A stretch of DNA of 64,000 bases from Streptomyces sp. RFCAC02 (GCF_004193175.1 NZ_SAUH01000001.1:4311501-4375500), one strand, 5' to 3'. Numbered from the stretch's first letter, positions 1 through 9,163 are shown. Notes: a model not told the origin generated them from the sequence alone. Program-made: numbers and translations.

Positions 1-2
1 CC

Positions 3-266
3 GCGGGCAACGACACCTCGACCTGCACCCGGGGCGTCCTGCTGTACCGCGTCCGCAGTGATGTGGCGTCCGCGGACGGACCCGTCGAGGTCCTCGACGG
101 GCACCCGGGGACCAGTGCCTGTCACGCCGGCTCGGTGCACCCCAGGCTCGCCGACGCCCCGCTGGAGACGGGCGAGAGCTACTACGACGAGGACGGCGGC
201 GTCCGTGTCGAGGTCGGCGCGCGCACGGCCACCGGCGGCTGGGACATCAAGATCACCCGCGGTTGA
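3..266 (+). CDS. C-terminal end of a secreted M6-like metallopeptidase (partial)
   Basis: Only the last 87 codons are present; the frame is open from base 3 and ends at a TGA. The readable end (GVLLYRV..., GPVEVLDGHPGT, SVHPRLADAPLETGESY, then a beta-rich tail ending KITRG) resembles the C-terminal part of immune-inhibitor-A-like M6 peptidases of actinomycetes. The catalytic HExxH part would lie upstream of the window. Family assignment is inference from remembered family appearance; the open frame and stop are seen directly. Confidence 0.6.
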   Translation, partial: AGNDTSTCTRGVLLYRVRSDVASADGPVEVLDGHPGTSACHAGSVHPRLADAPLETGESYYDEDGGVRVEVGARTATGGWDIKITRG

Positions 267-367
267 CCGCCCTCAGGGGAACGTGTGACCGTGCGGTGGC
301 ATGGTGTGGCCGCCCCCGGCGGCGACGCCATAATGCGGGAAACCACCCGCTCCCCGAAGGGGGCCAT

Positions 368-811
368 GTGTCGCGGATCCACTACGACCACTGCTTCAGG
401 AACGGTGAGCCCTGCCGCCACGGACCGCCCGGAACCCTCGTCTACATCTGCGAGCCCGACCGGGGCACGGCCGACCGGCAGGCCCGCGACTGCGCCGAGT
501 ACGCGCGCACCCGTGCCTGGCGGGTCGTGGGCACCATCATCGAGAGCACCCCGGACCGGCCGCTGGGGGAGCGCGAGGGCTGGCGGCGCGCCGGGGAGCG
601 GCTGCGGGACGAGACCGCCGACGCCATCGTGACCTGGCATCCGCGCCATGTCGTGGGCACCGGTGGCGGTGCGGGGGAGACCGGTGGGGTGCGCGGCGCG
701 AAGCAGGCGGACGACCGGGACGGCGCGGCGGCGTTCGCCGTGCTCCAGCGGGACTTCCGCGCGCGCCGCCTCGTGCTCGTCGCCGCGACCGGGGCGCCGG
801 CGCCCGCGTGA
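368..811 (+). CDS. Small protein resembling a serine-recombinase catalytic domain
   Basis: A 147-residue protein. The GTG start is preceded by GAAGGGGG at close spacing; the frame extends further upstream but that part looks non-coding. After a short Cys-containing N-terminus (HYDHCFRNGEPCRHG), the stretch DCAEYARTRAWRVVGTIIES followed by PLGEREGWRRAGERL and ADAIVTWHPRHV resembles the nucleotide-binding-like fold of resolvase/invertase N-terminal domains as found in many small streptomycete proteins. No DNA-binding recombinase domain follows, so it is unlikely to be an active recombinase. Function unknown. It converges on the helix-turn-helix gene that ends 2 nt downstream. Confidence 0.55.
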   Translation: MSRIHYDHCFRNGEPCRHGPPGTLVYICEPDRGTADRQARDCAEYARTRAWRVVGTIIESTPDRPLGEREGWRRAGERLRDETADAIVTWHPRHVVGTGGGAGETGGVRGAKQADDRDGAAAFAVLQRDFRARRLVLVAATGAPAPA

Positions 812-812
812 G

Positions 813-1082
813 TCACCTGGTGCCGCGCGCAATCTGATTGACGCGCGAGACGGACAGACCGAGCAGGTCGCCGATCTCCCGCAGCTTGTACCCCTCGGCC
901 CGTAACCCGGTCACGGCCTCGCGCCGCACGGCGGCGAGGCGGCGGGTGGCGTCCGGCAGCACCTCGTCCACGAGGCGGCGGGCGGCCCGTTCCCGTACGA
1001 GGGGGTCGGGCATGGCCGCGAGCGCGGCGAGGGTCGCCTCTATCCGGTCGGCCAGCAGCGCGATGGGATCGTCCTCGTCCAT
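813..1082 (-). CDS. Small helix-turn-helix protein (sigma region 4-like)
   Basis: An 89-residue protein starting at ATG. The N-terminal half is a helical segment with acidic start (MDEDDPIALLADRIEATLAAL). The C-terminal segment GLRAEGYKLREIGDLLGLSVSRVNQIARG reads as a helix-turn-helix like sigma-70 region 4 or short actinomycete regulators. It ends 2 nt from the convergent upstream gene. It is probably a small DNA-binding protein; its target is unknown. Confidence 0.65.
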   Translation of the reverse strand: MDEDDPIALLADRIEATLAALAAMPDPLVRERAARRLVDEVLPDATRRLAAVRREAVTGLRAEGYKLREIGDLLGLSVSRVNQIARGTR

Positions 1083-1144
1083 GCCTTCGAATGTAGGGGC
1101 GCGCCCGCGCCGCTGTCCGGGAATCGGACAGCCCCGCGCACAGC

Positions 1145-1182
1145 GAAGCGCTCCACCCGCCGTTTCCGGCCGGTGGAGCGCT
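1145..1182 (-). terminator. Stem-loop downstream of tRNA-Lys
   Basis: The arms AGCGCTCCACC and GGTGGAGCGCT around a short G+C-rich loop form a strong hairpin immediately 3' of the tRNA (minus-strand sense). It most likely terminates or processes the tRNA transcript. Confidence 0.65.
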
Positions 1183-1193
1183 TGCCCGTCTGT

Positions 1194-1266
1194 GCGCCGC
1201 CAGGGACTCGAACCCCGGACCCGCTGATTAAGAGTCAGCTGCTCTAACCAACTGAGCTAGCGGCGC
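1194..1266 (-). tRNA. tRNA-Lys (anticodon CTT)
   Basis: A 73-nt cloverleaf is readable on the minus strand. The acceptor stem is GCGCCGC/GCGGCGC, the D-arm is AGCTCAGTTGGTTAGAGC, the anticodon loop contains CTCTTAA (anticodon CTT), and the T-arm contains GGTTCGAGTCC. The CCA end is not encoded, as is common in actinomycetes. Confidence 0.95.
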
Positions 1267-1316
1267 CTGCTGACGTCGTAGACTCTAGCACCCCGATCGC
1301 CGAGGTGAAAAATCGG

Positions 1317-1676
1317 CTACGGACGCCGCCGCTGCAGCTCACGGCCGTATTCGATCATCCGGACGGCGTAGTCCTCGGTCCAGCCCGCCCGGTCGGCGAT
1401 CGCGGCCGCGGGGAGGCTGTCGAAGCGGTGCGGATCCGCGAGCTGGGCCGCGGCCGTCGCCTGGTACTCCACCGCGCGGTCGGCGGCCGCCTGGAAGGCG
1501 ACGGCGAGCTCCGTGGCGCGGTCGAGGAGCCGTGCGGGGTCGGTCAGCGTCTCCAGCGCGAAGAAGTGCTCCTCCTCCGGCCGGCCCGCCGGCGGCTCGA
1601 AGAACAGCGACGCCGGGCGGCGGTGGTGGGGCGGACGGCCGGACGGCTGCTCCGGTGCCGGACCGGACTCGGGCAT
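1317..1676 (-). CDS. Hypothetical protein (119 aa)
   Basis: The ATG start is chosen because AAGGGGAG lies 4-5 nt upstream; the frame runs further up but has no comparable ribosome site. The protein has a Pro/Arg-rich N-terminus, then a helical, Ala/Glu-rich domain (ALETLTDPARLLDRATELAVAF, AADRAVEYQATAAAQLADP) ending in RMIEYGRELQRRRP. I recognise no family. It lies 49 nt downstream of the PAP2-type gene on the same strand and is probably co-transcribed with it. Confidence 0.6.
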   Translation of the reverse strand: MPESGPAPEQPSGRPPHHRRPASLFFEPPAGRPEEEHFFALETLTDPARLLDRATELAVAFQAAADRAVEYQATAAAQLADPHRFDSLPAAAIADRAGWTEDYAVRMIEYGRELQRRRP

Positions 1677-1725
1677 GGTGCTCCCCTTCTGCGGGGACGC
1701 TGGGCGTCCCCGGTGTGGACGGTGC

Positions 1726-2619
1726 TCAGGACGGCGGGGCGAGCTGCTGCCGCGCCGGTCCATTCTGCCGGGCCGGCTCCCGCACGGCGGGGTCGCGCGG
1801 TGCCCGCCGGGACACCGCGGCGCCGGAGGGCGCCCCGGCCAGCCTGTCGTGCTCCGTGCCGGGAACGGCGCGCCGGGCGCCGAACCGGTCCTGGACCCGG
1901 CCGGAGAGCCGCAGCAGCGGGCGGGCCAGCAGCAGGCCGATCGTCATGACGGCGACACCGGCCACCGCGTCCATGAAGTAGTGGTTGGCCGTGCCCATGA
2001 CGACCATCGTCGTGGCGAGCGGATACGCGAGGGCCAGGGAGCGCACCCACAGCGAGCGCGACCCGTAGTGCCACAGGGCGACGCCGCACCACAGCGACCA
2101 GCCCACGTGCAGGCTCGGCATGGCGGCGAACTGGTTGGTGAAGTCGCCCATGCCGCTCGGGGCGCTGGCGTCGTCCGCCCACCAGCCGTACTGGCTGTAC
2201 TGGGCGAGGCTGTCGACGAAGCCCTCGCCGCCGGGCAGCAGGCGGGGCGGGCAGGTCGGCAGCAGTGTGAAGCCGACCAGGCCGAGCAGTGTGGCGCTGA
2301 GCAGCCAGGTGCGCATCAGGCGGTAGTGCAGGGGGCGGCGGCGGTAGAGCCAGATCAGGATCGCGGGCGTCACGATGTAGTGCAGGGACGCGTAGGCGAA
2401 GGAAGAGGGGACGCCGAGCCACGCCTGCTGGGTGAACAACTCGTTGAGCGGGACCTCGGGATGCAGCCACAGGGCGCGTTCCAGCTTGAGGATGGCGAGA
2501 CCGTTGTCGACCGCCGTGTCGATGTCGCCGCGCGCGAGCAGACGTGCCCCGGAGTAGGCGCCGTAGGCCACGATGATCAGCAGCAGCTCGGACCACCAGC
2601 GCGGCCGGTCTTGAGACAT
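1726..2619 (-). CDS. PAP2-superfamily membrane phosphatase / inositol phosphotransferase-like
   Basis: A 297-residue polytopic membrane protein of the PAP2_3 (AUR1/Ipt1-like) type. The start ATG is preceded by GGAGTAGGAG. Phosphatase signatures are visible: FAAMPSLHVGWS (motif with Ser-x-His) and GTANHYFMDAVAG (with the second catalytic His and Asp), plus about six hydrophobic segments. Members transfer or hydrolyse phospho-groups of lipid substrates at the membrane; the substrate here is not predictable. The C-terminal 70 residues are polar and Arg/Pro-rich, unlike the core. Confidence 0.85.
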   Translation of the reverse strand: MSQDRPRWWSELLLIIVAYGAYSGARLLARGDIDTAVDNGLAILKLERALWLHPEVPLNELFTQQAWLGVPSSFAYASLHYIVTPAILIWLYRRRPLHYRLMRTWLLSATLLGLVGFTLLPTCPPRLLPGGEGFVDSLAQYSQYGWWADDASAPSGMGDFTNQFAAMPSLHVGWSLWCGVALWHYGSRSLWVRSLALAYPLATTMVVMGTANHYFMDAVAGVAVMTIGLLLARPLLRLSGRVQDRFGARRAVPGTEHDRLAGAPSGAAVSRRAPRDPAVREPARQNGPARQQLAPPS

Positions 2620-2790
2620 ACGCTCCTACTCCTGATCCCGGTGTTCACGTCGTTCATGTCGTTCGCGTCTGGATTTCTTGGCGAATACAGCTCAACCGTA
2701 AGCCGAAGCGCTCCTGAACAGACGCGAGGGGAGGCGCTGCGGTTGCGTGCGAGATGATGAGTGGTAGATGTGACAAGCGGAAGGATGGGC

Positions 2791-3396
2791 ATGGCTGCGC
2801 GCGTCGTGCTGGTGCGACACGGACGTACCGCCTGGTCGGTGACCGGACGGCACACCGGACACACCGATGTGCCGCTCCTCGACGAGGGGCGTGACCAGGC
2901 CGAAGCCCTGGGCCGACGGCTGAAGGGCGCGCCCTGGTCGGGCCTGCCCGGTGCTGCGGTACGGACCAGCCCGCTGTCCCGTGCCCGCGAGACCTGCGAT
3001 CTGGCCGGATTCGGCGGTCGCGCCACCGAATGGGACGCGCTGCGGGAGTGGGACTACGGCGCGGAGGAGGGGCTCACGCCCGCGGAGATCGCCGAACGGC
3101 GCGGCCCCGGCTGGCTCATCTGGCGCGACGGCGTCACGGACGGCGAGACCCTGCGGGAGCTGTCCGACCGGGCCGACCGGGTCGTGACCTGGGCGCGGGA
3201 GACCGAGTCGGACGTCGTCCTGTTCGCCCACGGTCACATCCTGCGCGCGATCGCCTCCCGCTGGCTCGGCGAGGACGTCTCCTTCGCCGCCCGGCTGCGC
3301 CTGGACCCCGCGGCGCTGTGCGTCCTGTCCTGGGCCTACGGACGGACGGCCCTGGAACGCTGGAACGACACGGGCCACCTCGACCTCGCACCCTGA
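2791..3396 (+). CDS. Histidine phosphatase family protein (phosphoglycerate mutase-like)
   Basis: A 201-residue protein. The start ATG at [15 protein letters not shown] is favoured over an ATG six bases earlier because GGAAGGA is correctly spaced. Motifs are the RHG phosphohistidine motif near residue 9, the Arg-containing [11 protein letters not shown], the [10 protein letters not shown] segment, and the second catalytic His in [11 protein letters not shown]. These identify the branch-1 histidine phosphatase superfamily. The physiological substrate is not evident. It is transcribed divergently from the PAP2 gene. Confidence 0.9.
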   Translation: MAARVVLVRHGRTAWSVTGRHTGHTDVPLLDEGRDQAEALGRRLKGAPWSGLPGAAVRTSPLSRARETCDLAGFGGRATEWDALREWDYGAEEGLTPAEIAERRGPGWLIWRDGVTDGETLRELSDRADRVVTWARETESDVVLFAHGHILRAIASRWLGEDVSFAARLRLDPAALCVLSWAYGRTALERWNDTGHLDLAP

Positions 3397-3516
3397 GACG
3401 GGCTGCGAGGCCCTCCGGAGCGGCACAGCGGCGATCGGACGGCCCATGGGAACACCGTCTTCCCGCGCCCGCGGCCCGTACGCCGCCGTGAACCGGTCAT
3501 GACCCGCCCGGGTGCG

Positions 3517-4869
3517 TCAGACCATGCCGGGGGCCGCGGCCGCCCGCCGGTCGAGGAAGGACGCCACCGTCCCGTCCCGGCGCGCCGGCCGCAGCCGCAC
3601 CGCCGTCCCCGCGAGCAGGCGTGCGACCCGGGACGAGCGCACCTGCGACATCAGGTCCAGCGCGCGCCCGCCGTACGCCGCGGCCTCCTCGGGCCGCCCG
3701 TCGGCGGCGAGCCGCTCGGCCAGCTCGGCCGAGTACAGCGCCGTGTTGCGGGCGAAGTGGGGCTCGGCCAGCGCGGCGGCGACGGCGCGCCGCGAGTGCT
3801 CCACGGCGCGCGCCGTGTCGCCGAGCGCCGCCCAGCAGCCCGCCTCGAGGCTGGCCGCCTCCGCGTCGCCGAAGAACGTCATCCACTCCGGGGCCGCCTC
3901 TGCTGCCTCCTGGCCGTACGCGGAGCGGGCACGGGACAGCGCCTGCACACAGCCGCCCCGGTCACCGAGCGCCGCCCACGCCCCGGCCTCGCGCAGCGCG
4001 AGGAGCGACCGCAGCCGCGGCCAGCCGAGCCCCCGGGCCGCCTGCTGGCCCGCCTGCGCCGCCCGTACGGCCTCGTGGGGGCGGTCGGTGTCGAGGGCGA
4101 GGTACGCCGCGTTGCAGAAGGCGTGGGCCTCCAGGGCGTCGTCCCCGCCGACGCGCGCCGTGGCGAGGGCCTCCGCGTAGTGCGACCTGGCGTCGGAGAA
4201 CCGCCCGGTGTCGTGCGCGAGCCAGCCCACGGAGATGGCCAGCTCACCCGCGCCCGAGTGCAGCCGGTCGTCGAGCGGGGTGCGGCGCGCGCCCGTGTCC
4301 AGCAGGTGGTGGGCGGCCCGCAGGGCCTGGCCCGCCGGCCGGTACAGGGCCTCGGCGCCGTGCCGGTCGTCCAGCAGGCGGATGTCGCGGACCGTGGCGA
4401 ACAGGGCCGCCACCTCCGTCCGCCCCGGCCGGAGGCGGCGCCCGGCGGCGGCCGCGGGCGCGGCGGACAGGGCGGTCAGGGACGCGACGGCGGCCGGGCC
4501 GCCGGTCATGAGCGCGCGACGCAGCACGTCGCCCTCCTCCGGGTCGTGGGGAGCCTCGGGGACGGTCGCGGAGCCGGGACCCGCGGGCCTCCGGCCGCGC
4601 ACGACGTGCCGCGGCGCGAAGCCGAGATCGGTCAGGGAGCGGCCGGGGAACATGTGGAGGAACACCCGCTCGTACGCATAGTTGGGGCACCGGATCTCGC
4701 CCGCCTCGACCCGGCCGATGTACCGGGCGTCACAGCACACCCGCTCACCGATCTCACGCGCCGCGCGCCGTACCCTCGCGGCGAACTCGCCGGGGGACAG
4801 CGGCCCCCGCAACTCCCGGAACACGCGATTGGGCCGTGCCGTCCCGGGCGCGTATGGTGACGTCGCCAT
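3517..4869 (-). CDS. Helix-turn-helix regulator with TPR-like domain
   Basis: A 450-residue protein; I chose the ATG at MATSPYAPG because residues upstream are low-complexity and non-conserved, although no strong ribosome site is visible. An N-terminal HTH-like segment (SPGEFAARVRRAAREIGER, then DARYIGRVEAGEIRCPN) is followed by an Ala-rich hinge (RRALMTGGPAAVASLTAL). About 250 residues of repeated helical pairs of tetratricopeptide character follow (LGDTARAVEHSRRAVAAALAE, DGRPEEAAAYGGRALDLM). This architecture is typical of streptomycete XRE-TPR regulators of the NsdA-like type. It is divergent from the small gene at 5042, with which such regulators are often paired. Confidence 0.75.
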   Translation of the reverse strand: MATSPYAPGTARPNRVFRELRGPLSPGEFAARVRRAAREIGERVCCDARYIGRVEAGEIRCPNYAYERVFLHMFPGRSLTDLGFAPRHVVRGRRPAGPGSATVPEAPHDPEEGDVLRRALMTGGPAAVASLTALSAAPAAAAGRRLRPGRTEVAALFATVRDIRLLDDRHGAEALYRPAGQALRAAHHLLDTGARRTPLDDRLHSGAGELAISVGWLAHDTGRFSDARSHYAEALATARVGGDDALEAHAFCNAAYLALDTDRPHEAVRAAQAGQQAARGLGWPRLRSLLALREAGAWAALGDRGGCVQALSRARSAYGQEAAEAAPEWMTFFGDAEAASLEAGCWAALGDTARAVEHSRRAVAAALAEPHFARNTALYSAELAERLAADGRPEEAAAYGGRALDLMSQVRSSRVARLLAGTAVRLRPARRDGTVASFLDRRAAAAPGMV

Positions 4870-5041
4870 GGTGCGGACCGTACCCGGCGTCGCGGAGCGG
4901 GTATCGCCCGCTTCCGGGCGCAATACGGCAAAGCGACCGCGATCCGCCATGAACTGCCAGCCTTTTCGGCGGTCTCCGCCCGTAGCCGTTGACGCTCTCG
5001 GCCGTTGAACCCTCCGGACCGACGGCAACGAGGAGGCAGCC

Positions 5042-5446
5042 ATGGCGGAGACGGCGGACACGGCGGGCGCGAGTACGAGCGGCACGGGGACGGGCGGGGG
5101 CGCCGAGCCCTGCGATCTCGTCACCGTGCCGGCCCGGGAGGGGCTGGAGGCGGCGGACATCCTGCGCATCCGGCACGGTGTGGGGCCGGTCCTGCACGAC
5201 CGCGAGGGCGACACACTCGGGTTCATCGTCCCGCCGGGCACGGCAGAGGCGTGGGACCTGCCCGGCAGCGCCTGTACGCAGACCTACCCGGGGAAGCGCA
5301 GGGGCGCCGCCCTGCCGCCGGTGACGGGCAGCGGATGGCTCGTGCCGCCGGAGGGCGCCGTCACCGAGACGACCGAACCGCAGCGGCTGCGTGCCGCCCT
5401 CAGCGAGGCCGTCACGCTGCTGCGCGTCGTCGACCGCTGTCAGTGA
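5042..5446 (+). CDS. Hypothetical protein paired with the HTH-TPR regulator
   Basis: A 134-residue protein with an ATG start behind a strong GAGGAGG ribosome site. A low-complexity Gly/Thr/Ser/Ala N-terminus precedes a folded part (CDLVTVPAREGLEAADIL, LHDREGDTLGFIVPPGTAEAWDLPGS, TGSGWLVPPEG). I do not recognise an enzymatic motif. Its divergent pairing with an XRE-TPR regulator suggests a regulator-partner role, but that is inference. Confidence 0.65.
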   Translation: MAETADTAGASTSGTGTGGGAEPCDLVTVPAREGLEAADILRIRHGVGPVLHDREGDTLGFIVPPGTAEAWDLPGSACTQTYPGKRRGAALPPVTGSGWLVPPEGAVTETTEPQRLRAALSEAVTLLRVVDRCQ

Positions 5447-5497
5447 CGCCTCCGGCCCCGGCCGCGCCCCGTCCCGGACCCCGGTCACACTGGTCCC

Positions 5498-6361
5498 GTG
5501 GCGAGGAACGGACAGCGGCGCGGCGGCGGCCGGCAGGTGATCAGCGAAACCGTGGACGGCGGCGAGGCGCGGCTCGTCCCCGACCCGGACCGTCCGCGCG
5601 CGTGGGAGCTGCTGCTCGACGGTGCGCCGCAGTCCCATGTCGACCTGGACGACCCGACGCGCCTCGTCTTCGAGTACCAGCGCCGGCTCGCCCATGTCGT
5701 GGACCTGGCGGCGCCGCCGGGGCGCGCGCTGGCCGTCGTCCACCTCGGCGGCGGGGCGCTCACCCTGGCGAGGTACGTCGCGGCCACGCGGCCGAGGTCG
5801 GCCCAGCAGGTCGCCGAGCCGGACGCGCGGCTCACGGCGCTGGTCCGGCGTGAGCTGCCGCTGCCGGACGGGGCGCGGGTGCGGGTGCGGAGCGCCGACG
5901 CGCGGGCGATGCTGCGGAAACTGCCCGACGGATGGGCGGGGCTCGTGATCCTCGACGTCTTCCAGGACGCGCGGACGCCGGCGCACTGCACGAGCGGCGA
6001 GTTCCTCGACGAGGTGCGGCGGGTCCTCGCGCCGGGTGCCTGGTACGCGGCGAACGTGACGGACGGCCCGCCGCTCGCCCACCTGCGGGCGCAGGCCGCG
6101 ACGGTCGCCGACCGGTTCGGCGCGGTGTGTCTGCTGGCCGAGCCGGCGGTGCTGCGCGGCCGGCGGTTCGGGAACGGTGTCCTCGTCGCGGCCGACGGGG
6201 ACCTGCCGGTGGCCGAGCTGACGCGGCGCTGCGCGGGGGATCCGTACGCGGCGCGGGTGCTGGCCGGGCGGGAGCTGCTGGACTTCGCCGGCGGCGCGGC
6301 GGTCGTCACGGACGCGGCGGCGGCGCCGTCACCGCCACCGCCGGACGGCTCGTTCCGCTGA
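5498..6361 (+). CDS. Spermidine synthase-like (SAM-fold) protein
   Basis: A 287-residue protein with a GTG start. The segment ALAVVHLGGGALTLARYVAATRP is the glycine-rich SAM-binding loop as in polyamine-synthase-like proteins. It is followed by the acidic position QVAEPDARL, a further acidic loop VRSADARAML and LVILDVFQDA, where spermidine synthases have a D-x-x-D type site. The N-terminal beta domain (LVPDPDRPRAWELLLDGAPQSHVDLDDP) also fits the fold. Many streptomycetes have such fused-type homologues with no proven aminopropyl transfer, so the activity is uncertain. Confidence 0.75.
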   Translation: MARNGQRRGGGRQVISETVDGGEARLVPDPDRPRAWELLLDGAPQSHVDLDDPTRLVFEYQRRLAHVVDLAAPPGRALAVVHLGGGALTLARYVAATRPRSAQQVAEPDARLTALVRRELPLPDGARVRVRSADARAMLRKLPDGWAGLVILDVFQDARTPAHCTSGEFLDEVRRVLAPGAWYAANVTDGPPLAHLRAQAATVADRFGAVCLLAEPAVLRGRRFGNGVLVAADGDLPVAELTRRCAGDPYAARVLAGRELLDFAGGAAVVTDAAAAPSPPPPDGSFR

Positions 6362-6757
6362 CGGAGGCCGTTGTCAGTGCCGTATGTCACAGTGAGTGAC
6401 ATGGTGAGCACGGGGATGACGCGGATGATGCGGGCGGTCGGCGCGGTGATGGTGCCGGTTCTGTTGACCGCGGTGGTGTGCGGACGAGCGTGGGGTGCCG
6501 CGCGGGCTGCGGCGGGGATGCCACGGGCGCGGCTGCCGCGCCGTGGAGGCACGGTGGCGCGGGCGGCCCCGGGGGAGGGGCGGCCGGCCCCGGCCGGCGC
6601 CGCGCTGAGCGGTGCCGGCCGGGGACCGGACTCCCCGTGCCCTCCTTCCCGGCCCGGCCCCGCGGGGCCGGTGCAGGAAAGGATTCCGGGTTGGGCAGGG
6701 GAGACTCGTGCGGCGCCCGGTGCGCGCCCCCGCTGGGCGGGCGCGGAGCGCCGGGGG
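6362..6757. other. Gene-free interval between convergent genes
   Basis: No supported coding region. The plus-strand open frame starting near 6371 runs on without stop across the antisense of bglC and is a GC-skew shadow. A perfect 11-bp inverted repeat (CCCCGGCCGGC / GCCGGCCGGGG, 6588-6624) and a weaker GC-rich stem near 6712-6755 probably terminate the two converging transcription units. Confidence 0.6.
6588..6624. terminator. Candidate bidirectional terminator
   Basis: An 11-bp perfect stem with a 15-nt loop lies between the end of the spermidine-synthase-like gene and the end of bglC. There is no U-tract, as is usual in streptomycetes. Confidence 0.5.
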
Positions 6758-8176
6758 TCAGTCCCGGTCGGGCAGCGAGCCCGAGCGGACCAGCTCGGAG
6801 TACCAGCGGGCGCTGGACTTCGGCGTGCGCTTGAGCGTCTCGAAGTCGACGTGGACCACGCCGAACCGCTTGCTGTACCCGTAGGCCCACTCGAAGTTGT
6901 CCAGCAGGGACCACAGGAAGTAGCCCCGCAGGTCGACGCCCTGCTCCAGGGCGTCGAGGGCCGCCGAGAGGTGATCCCGCAGGTAGGCGACGCGGTTCGG
7001 GTCGTGGACGGCGCCGCTGCCGTCCATCTTGTCGTCGAACGCGGCGCCGTTCTCCGTGATGTAGAGCGGCAGCTGCGGCACCTCGCGGGAGAACCGCAGC
7101 AGCACGTCCGTCAGGCCGGACGCGTCGATCGGCCAGCCCATGTCGGTCCGCTCGGCCGTCAGCATCTGGAACTCCACCTGCTCGGAACCGACCCACGGCG
7201 AGTGCTCGCCGGAGCCGTGCCCGTCGTTGCGCGCGACGACATCACTGCCCGACGGCGCCGAGGCGACGACCGGGTTGTAGTAGTTGATGCCGAGGAAGTC
7301 GAGCGGCTGGTGGATGGCCGCCTCGTCCCCGTCGCGGACGAAGGACCAGTCGCTGACGGCGGCCGTGTCCTGGCGCAGATCCGCCGGGTACGCCCCGTGC
7401 AGCACCGGGTCGGAGAAGATCCGGGTCTGCAGCGCGTCGATGCGCCGTGCGGCGTCCCGGTCCTCGGGCGAGTCCGTGTGGGGCCGGACGACGGCCGGGT
7501 TCAGTGTGATGCCGATCGCGGCGTCGCGCGGCAGCACCTCGCGCAGGACCTGGGTGGCGAGACCGTGCGCCAGGTTCAGGTGGTGGGCGGCCTTCAGCAC
7601 CGACTCCGGCTCCGTGCGGCCCGGCGCGTGCACGCCGGACCCGTAGCCGAGGAACGCGCTGCAGAACGGCTCGTTCAGCGTCGTCCACATCTTCACCCGG
7701 TCGCCGAGCGCCTCGCCGACGATCCGCGCGTACTCGGCGAACCGCTCCGCCGTCTCCCGCACCGGCCAGCCGCCCGCGTCCTCCAGTTCCTGGGGGAGAT
7801 CCCAGTGGTAGAGGGTCAGGGCGGGCGTGATGCCCCGCTCCAGCAGGCCGTCGGTGAGCGCGCGGTAGAAGTCCAGACCGCGCTGGACGGCCGGACCGCG
7901 GCCGGTGGGCTGCACACGGGGCCAGGACACCGAGAAACGGTAGGCCTCCAGCCCCAGTTCGGCCATCAGGTCGAGGTCGTCCTGCCACCGGTGGTAGTGG
8001 TCGCAGGCGACGTCACCCGTATGCCCCTCGTACACCTTGCCGGGCGTGCGGCTGAACGTGTCCCAGATGGACGGGGTGCGCCCGTCCTCGGCGGCCGCGC
8101 CCTCGATCTGGTAGGCGGCGGTGGCCGACCCCCACAGAAAGTCGGCGGGGAAGGTCCGGGGTTGGTTTTCGGTCAT
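6758..8176 (-). CDS. bglC: Beta-glucosidase, GH1 (cellobiose hydrolysis)
   Basis: A 472-residue cytosolic enzyme without signal peptide. GH1 signatures are clear: N-terminal [18 protein letters not shown], catalytic acid/base Glu in TLNEP (about residue 169) and nucleophile Glu in ITENG (about residue 380). Length matches GH1 beta-glucosidases. It is the last gene of the cebE-cebF-cebG-bglC cluster and would split imported cellobiose and cello-oligosaccharides to glucose. Its start codon and ribosome site are covered by a CebR operator (8176-8189), so it can be repressed separately from the transporter. The ATG was chosen over an in-frame upstream start because the GGGAG inside the operator is ideally spaced. 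Confidence 0.95.
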   Translation of the reverse strand: MTENQPRTFPADFLWGSATAAYQIEGAAAEDGRTPSIWDTFSRTPGKVYEGHTGDVACDHYHRWQDDLDLMAELGLEAYRFSVSWPRVQPTGRGPAVQRGLDFYRALTDGLLERGITPALTLYHWDLPQELEDAGGWPVRETAERFAEYARIVGEALGDRVKMWTTLNEPFCSAFLGYGSGVHAPGRTEPESVLKAAHHLNLAHGLATQVLREVLPRDAAIGITLNPAVVRPHTDSPEDRDAARRIDALQTRIFSDPVLHGAYPADLRQDTAAVSDWSFVRDGDEAAIHQPLDFLGINYYNPVVASAPSGSDVVARNDGHGSGEHSPWVGSEQVEFQMLTAERTDMGWPIDASGLTDVLLRFSREVPQLPLYITENGAAFDDKMDGSGAVHDPNRVAYLRDHLSAALDALEQGVDLRGYFLWSLLDNFEWAYGYSKRFGVVHVDFETLKRTPKSSARWYSELVRSGSLPDRD

Positions 8177-8189
8177 GGAAGCGCTCCCA
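8176..8189 (-). promoter_or_regulatory. CebR operator overlapping bglC ribosome site and start
   Basis: The plus-strand sequence TGGAAGCGCTCCCA differs from the perfect palindrome TGGGAGCGCTCCCA at one base. On the coding strand its GGGAG doubles as the Shine-Dalgarno sequence and its last bases touch the bglC ATG. Binding here would block initiation complex assembly as well as transcription read-through from cebG. Confidence 0.85.
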
Positions 8190-8233
8190 TTCTTGCTCGT
8201 GCAGAGGGTATCGAACACAGCGGGGCGGCGTGC

Positions 8234-9163
8234 TCAGCCTTTGAGCGCTCCGTTCATGATGCCGCCGACGATCTGCTTGCCGAAAATGGCGAAGGCGATC
8301 AACAGCGGCATGGTGGCGATCAGCGCGCCCGCCATGATCACGCCCTCGTCCTTCACGTAGCCGCGTCCGATGTTGGTCAGCGCGACCTGGACGGTCGGGT
8401 TCTGCTGGGTGAGCGCGATGATCGGCCAGAAGAACTCGTTCCACGCCATCACGAAGGTCAGCATGCCGAGCACGGCCATGGCCGGCCGCGCGGCGGGGAA
8501 CACCACGTGCCACACGATCCGCAGGCTGTTCGCCCCGTCGACACGGGCCGCCTCGATCAGCTCGCTGGGAAGCGCCTGCGCCAGGTACTGCCGCATGAAG
8601 AACACGCCGAACGCGCTCACCATCATCGGCAGGATGACGGCCTGCAGGTGGTCGGTCCACTCCAGCTTCGCGACGGCCATGAACATCGGCACCACCGTCA
8701 GCTGCGGCGGCACCATCATCGTGCCGATGACCATCATCATCAGCAGGTTCTTGGCCCGGAATCGGAGCTTGGCGAAGGCGAAACCGGCCAGCGTGGCGAA
8801 GAGCACCGTGGAGACGGTGATCGTCCCCGCCACGAACACGGTGTTGATCATCGCCGTGTTCATGTTGGCGTCGGTCCAGGCCGACTCCAGGTTGTCGAAC
8901 AGCCGCCCGCCGAACCAGAAGGGCGGCGTCGACTGGGCCAGCCGCTCGTTGGTGTGCGAGGAGGCGAACAGCTGCCAGATCAGCGGGTACAGCGAGCCGA
9001 TCGTGAAGACGCCCAGGATCAGATAGGTCAGCCAGCCGGCGTGCAGGTGCCGCCCGGCCCGGTTGCCCCCCTTCCCGGCGCGTGTCTTCCTGCCGCGCGC
9101 GAGCGGGCCCGCGGGGGCGGCCACCGCGGCCGTCCTCGGGGTGTCGTCGGTCGTGGTCGCCAT
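8234..9163 (-). CDS. cebG: Cello-oligosaccharide ABC transporter permease CebG
   Basis: A 309-residue inner-membrane permease of the MalG type, with six hydrophobic segments after a polar, Arg-rich N-terminus. The EAA loop is visible as ELIEAARVDGANSLRIVWHVVFPAARP, which contacts the ATPase. It ends IMNGALKG, as MalG-type permeases do. Its ATG overlaps the TGA of cebF by one base (TGATG), indicating translational coupling. It forms the channel with CebF; the ATPase is not encoded locally. Confidence 0.93.
   Translation of the reverse strand: MATTTDDTPRTAAVAAPAGPLARGRKTRAGKGGNRAGRHLHAGWLTYLILGVFTIGSLYPLIWQLFASSHTNERLAQSTPPFWFGGRLFDNLESAWTDANMNTAMINTVFVAGTITVSTVLFATLAGFAFAKLRFRAKNLLMMMVIGTMMVPPQLTVVPMFMAVAKLEWTDHLQAVILPMMVSAFGVFFMRQYLAQALPSELIEAARVDGANSLRIVWHVVFPAARPAMAVLGMLTFVMAWNEFFWPIIALTQQNPTVQVALTNIGRGYVKDEGVIMAGALIATMPLLIAFAIFGKQIVGGIMNGALKG

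Noticed and set aside
368..811. Serine integrase next to tRNA-Lys marking a mobile element
   Set aside because: Too short for an integrase, no recombinase or zinc-ribbon domain, and no repeated tRNA 3' end was found as an attachment site.
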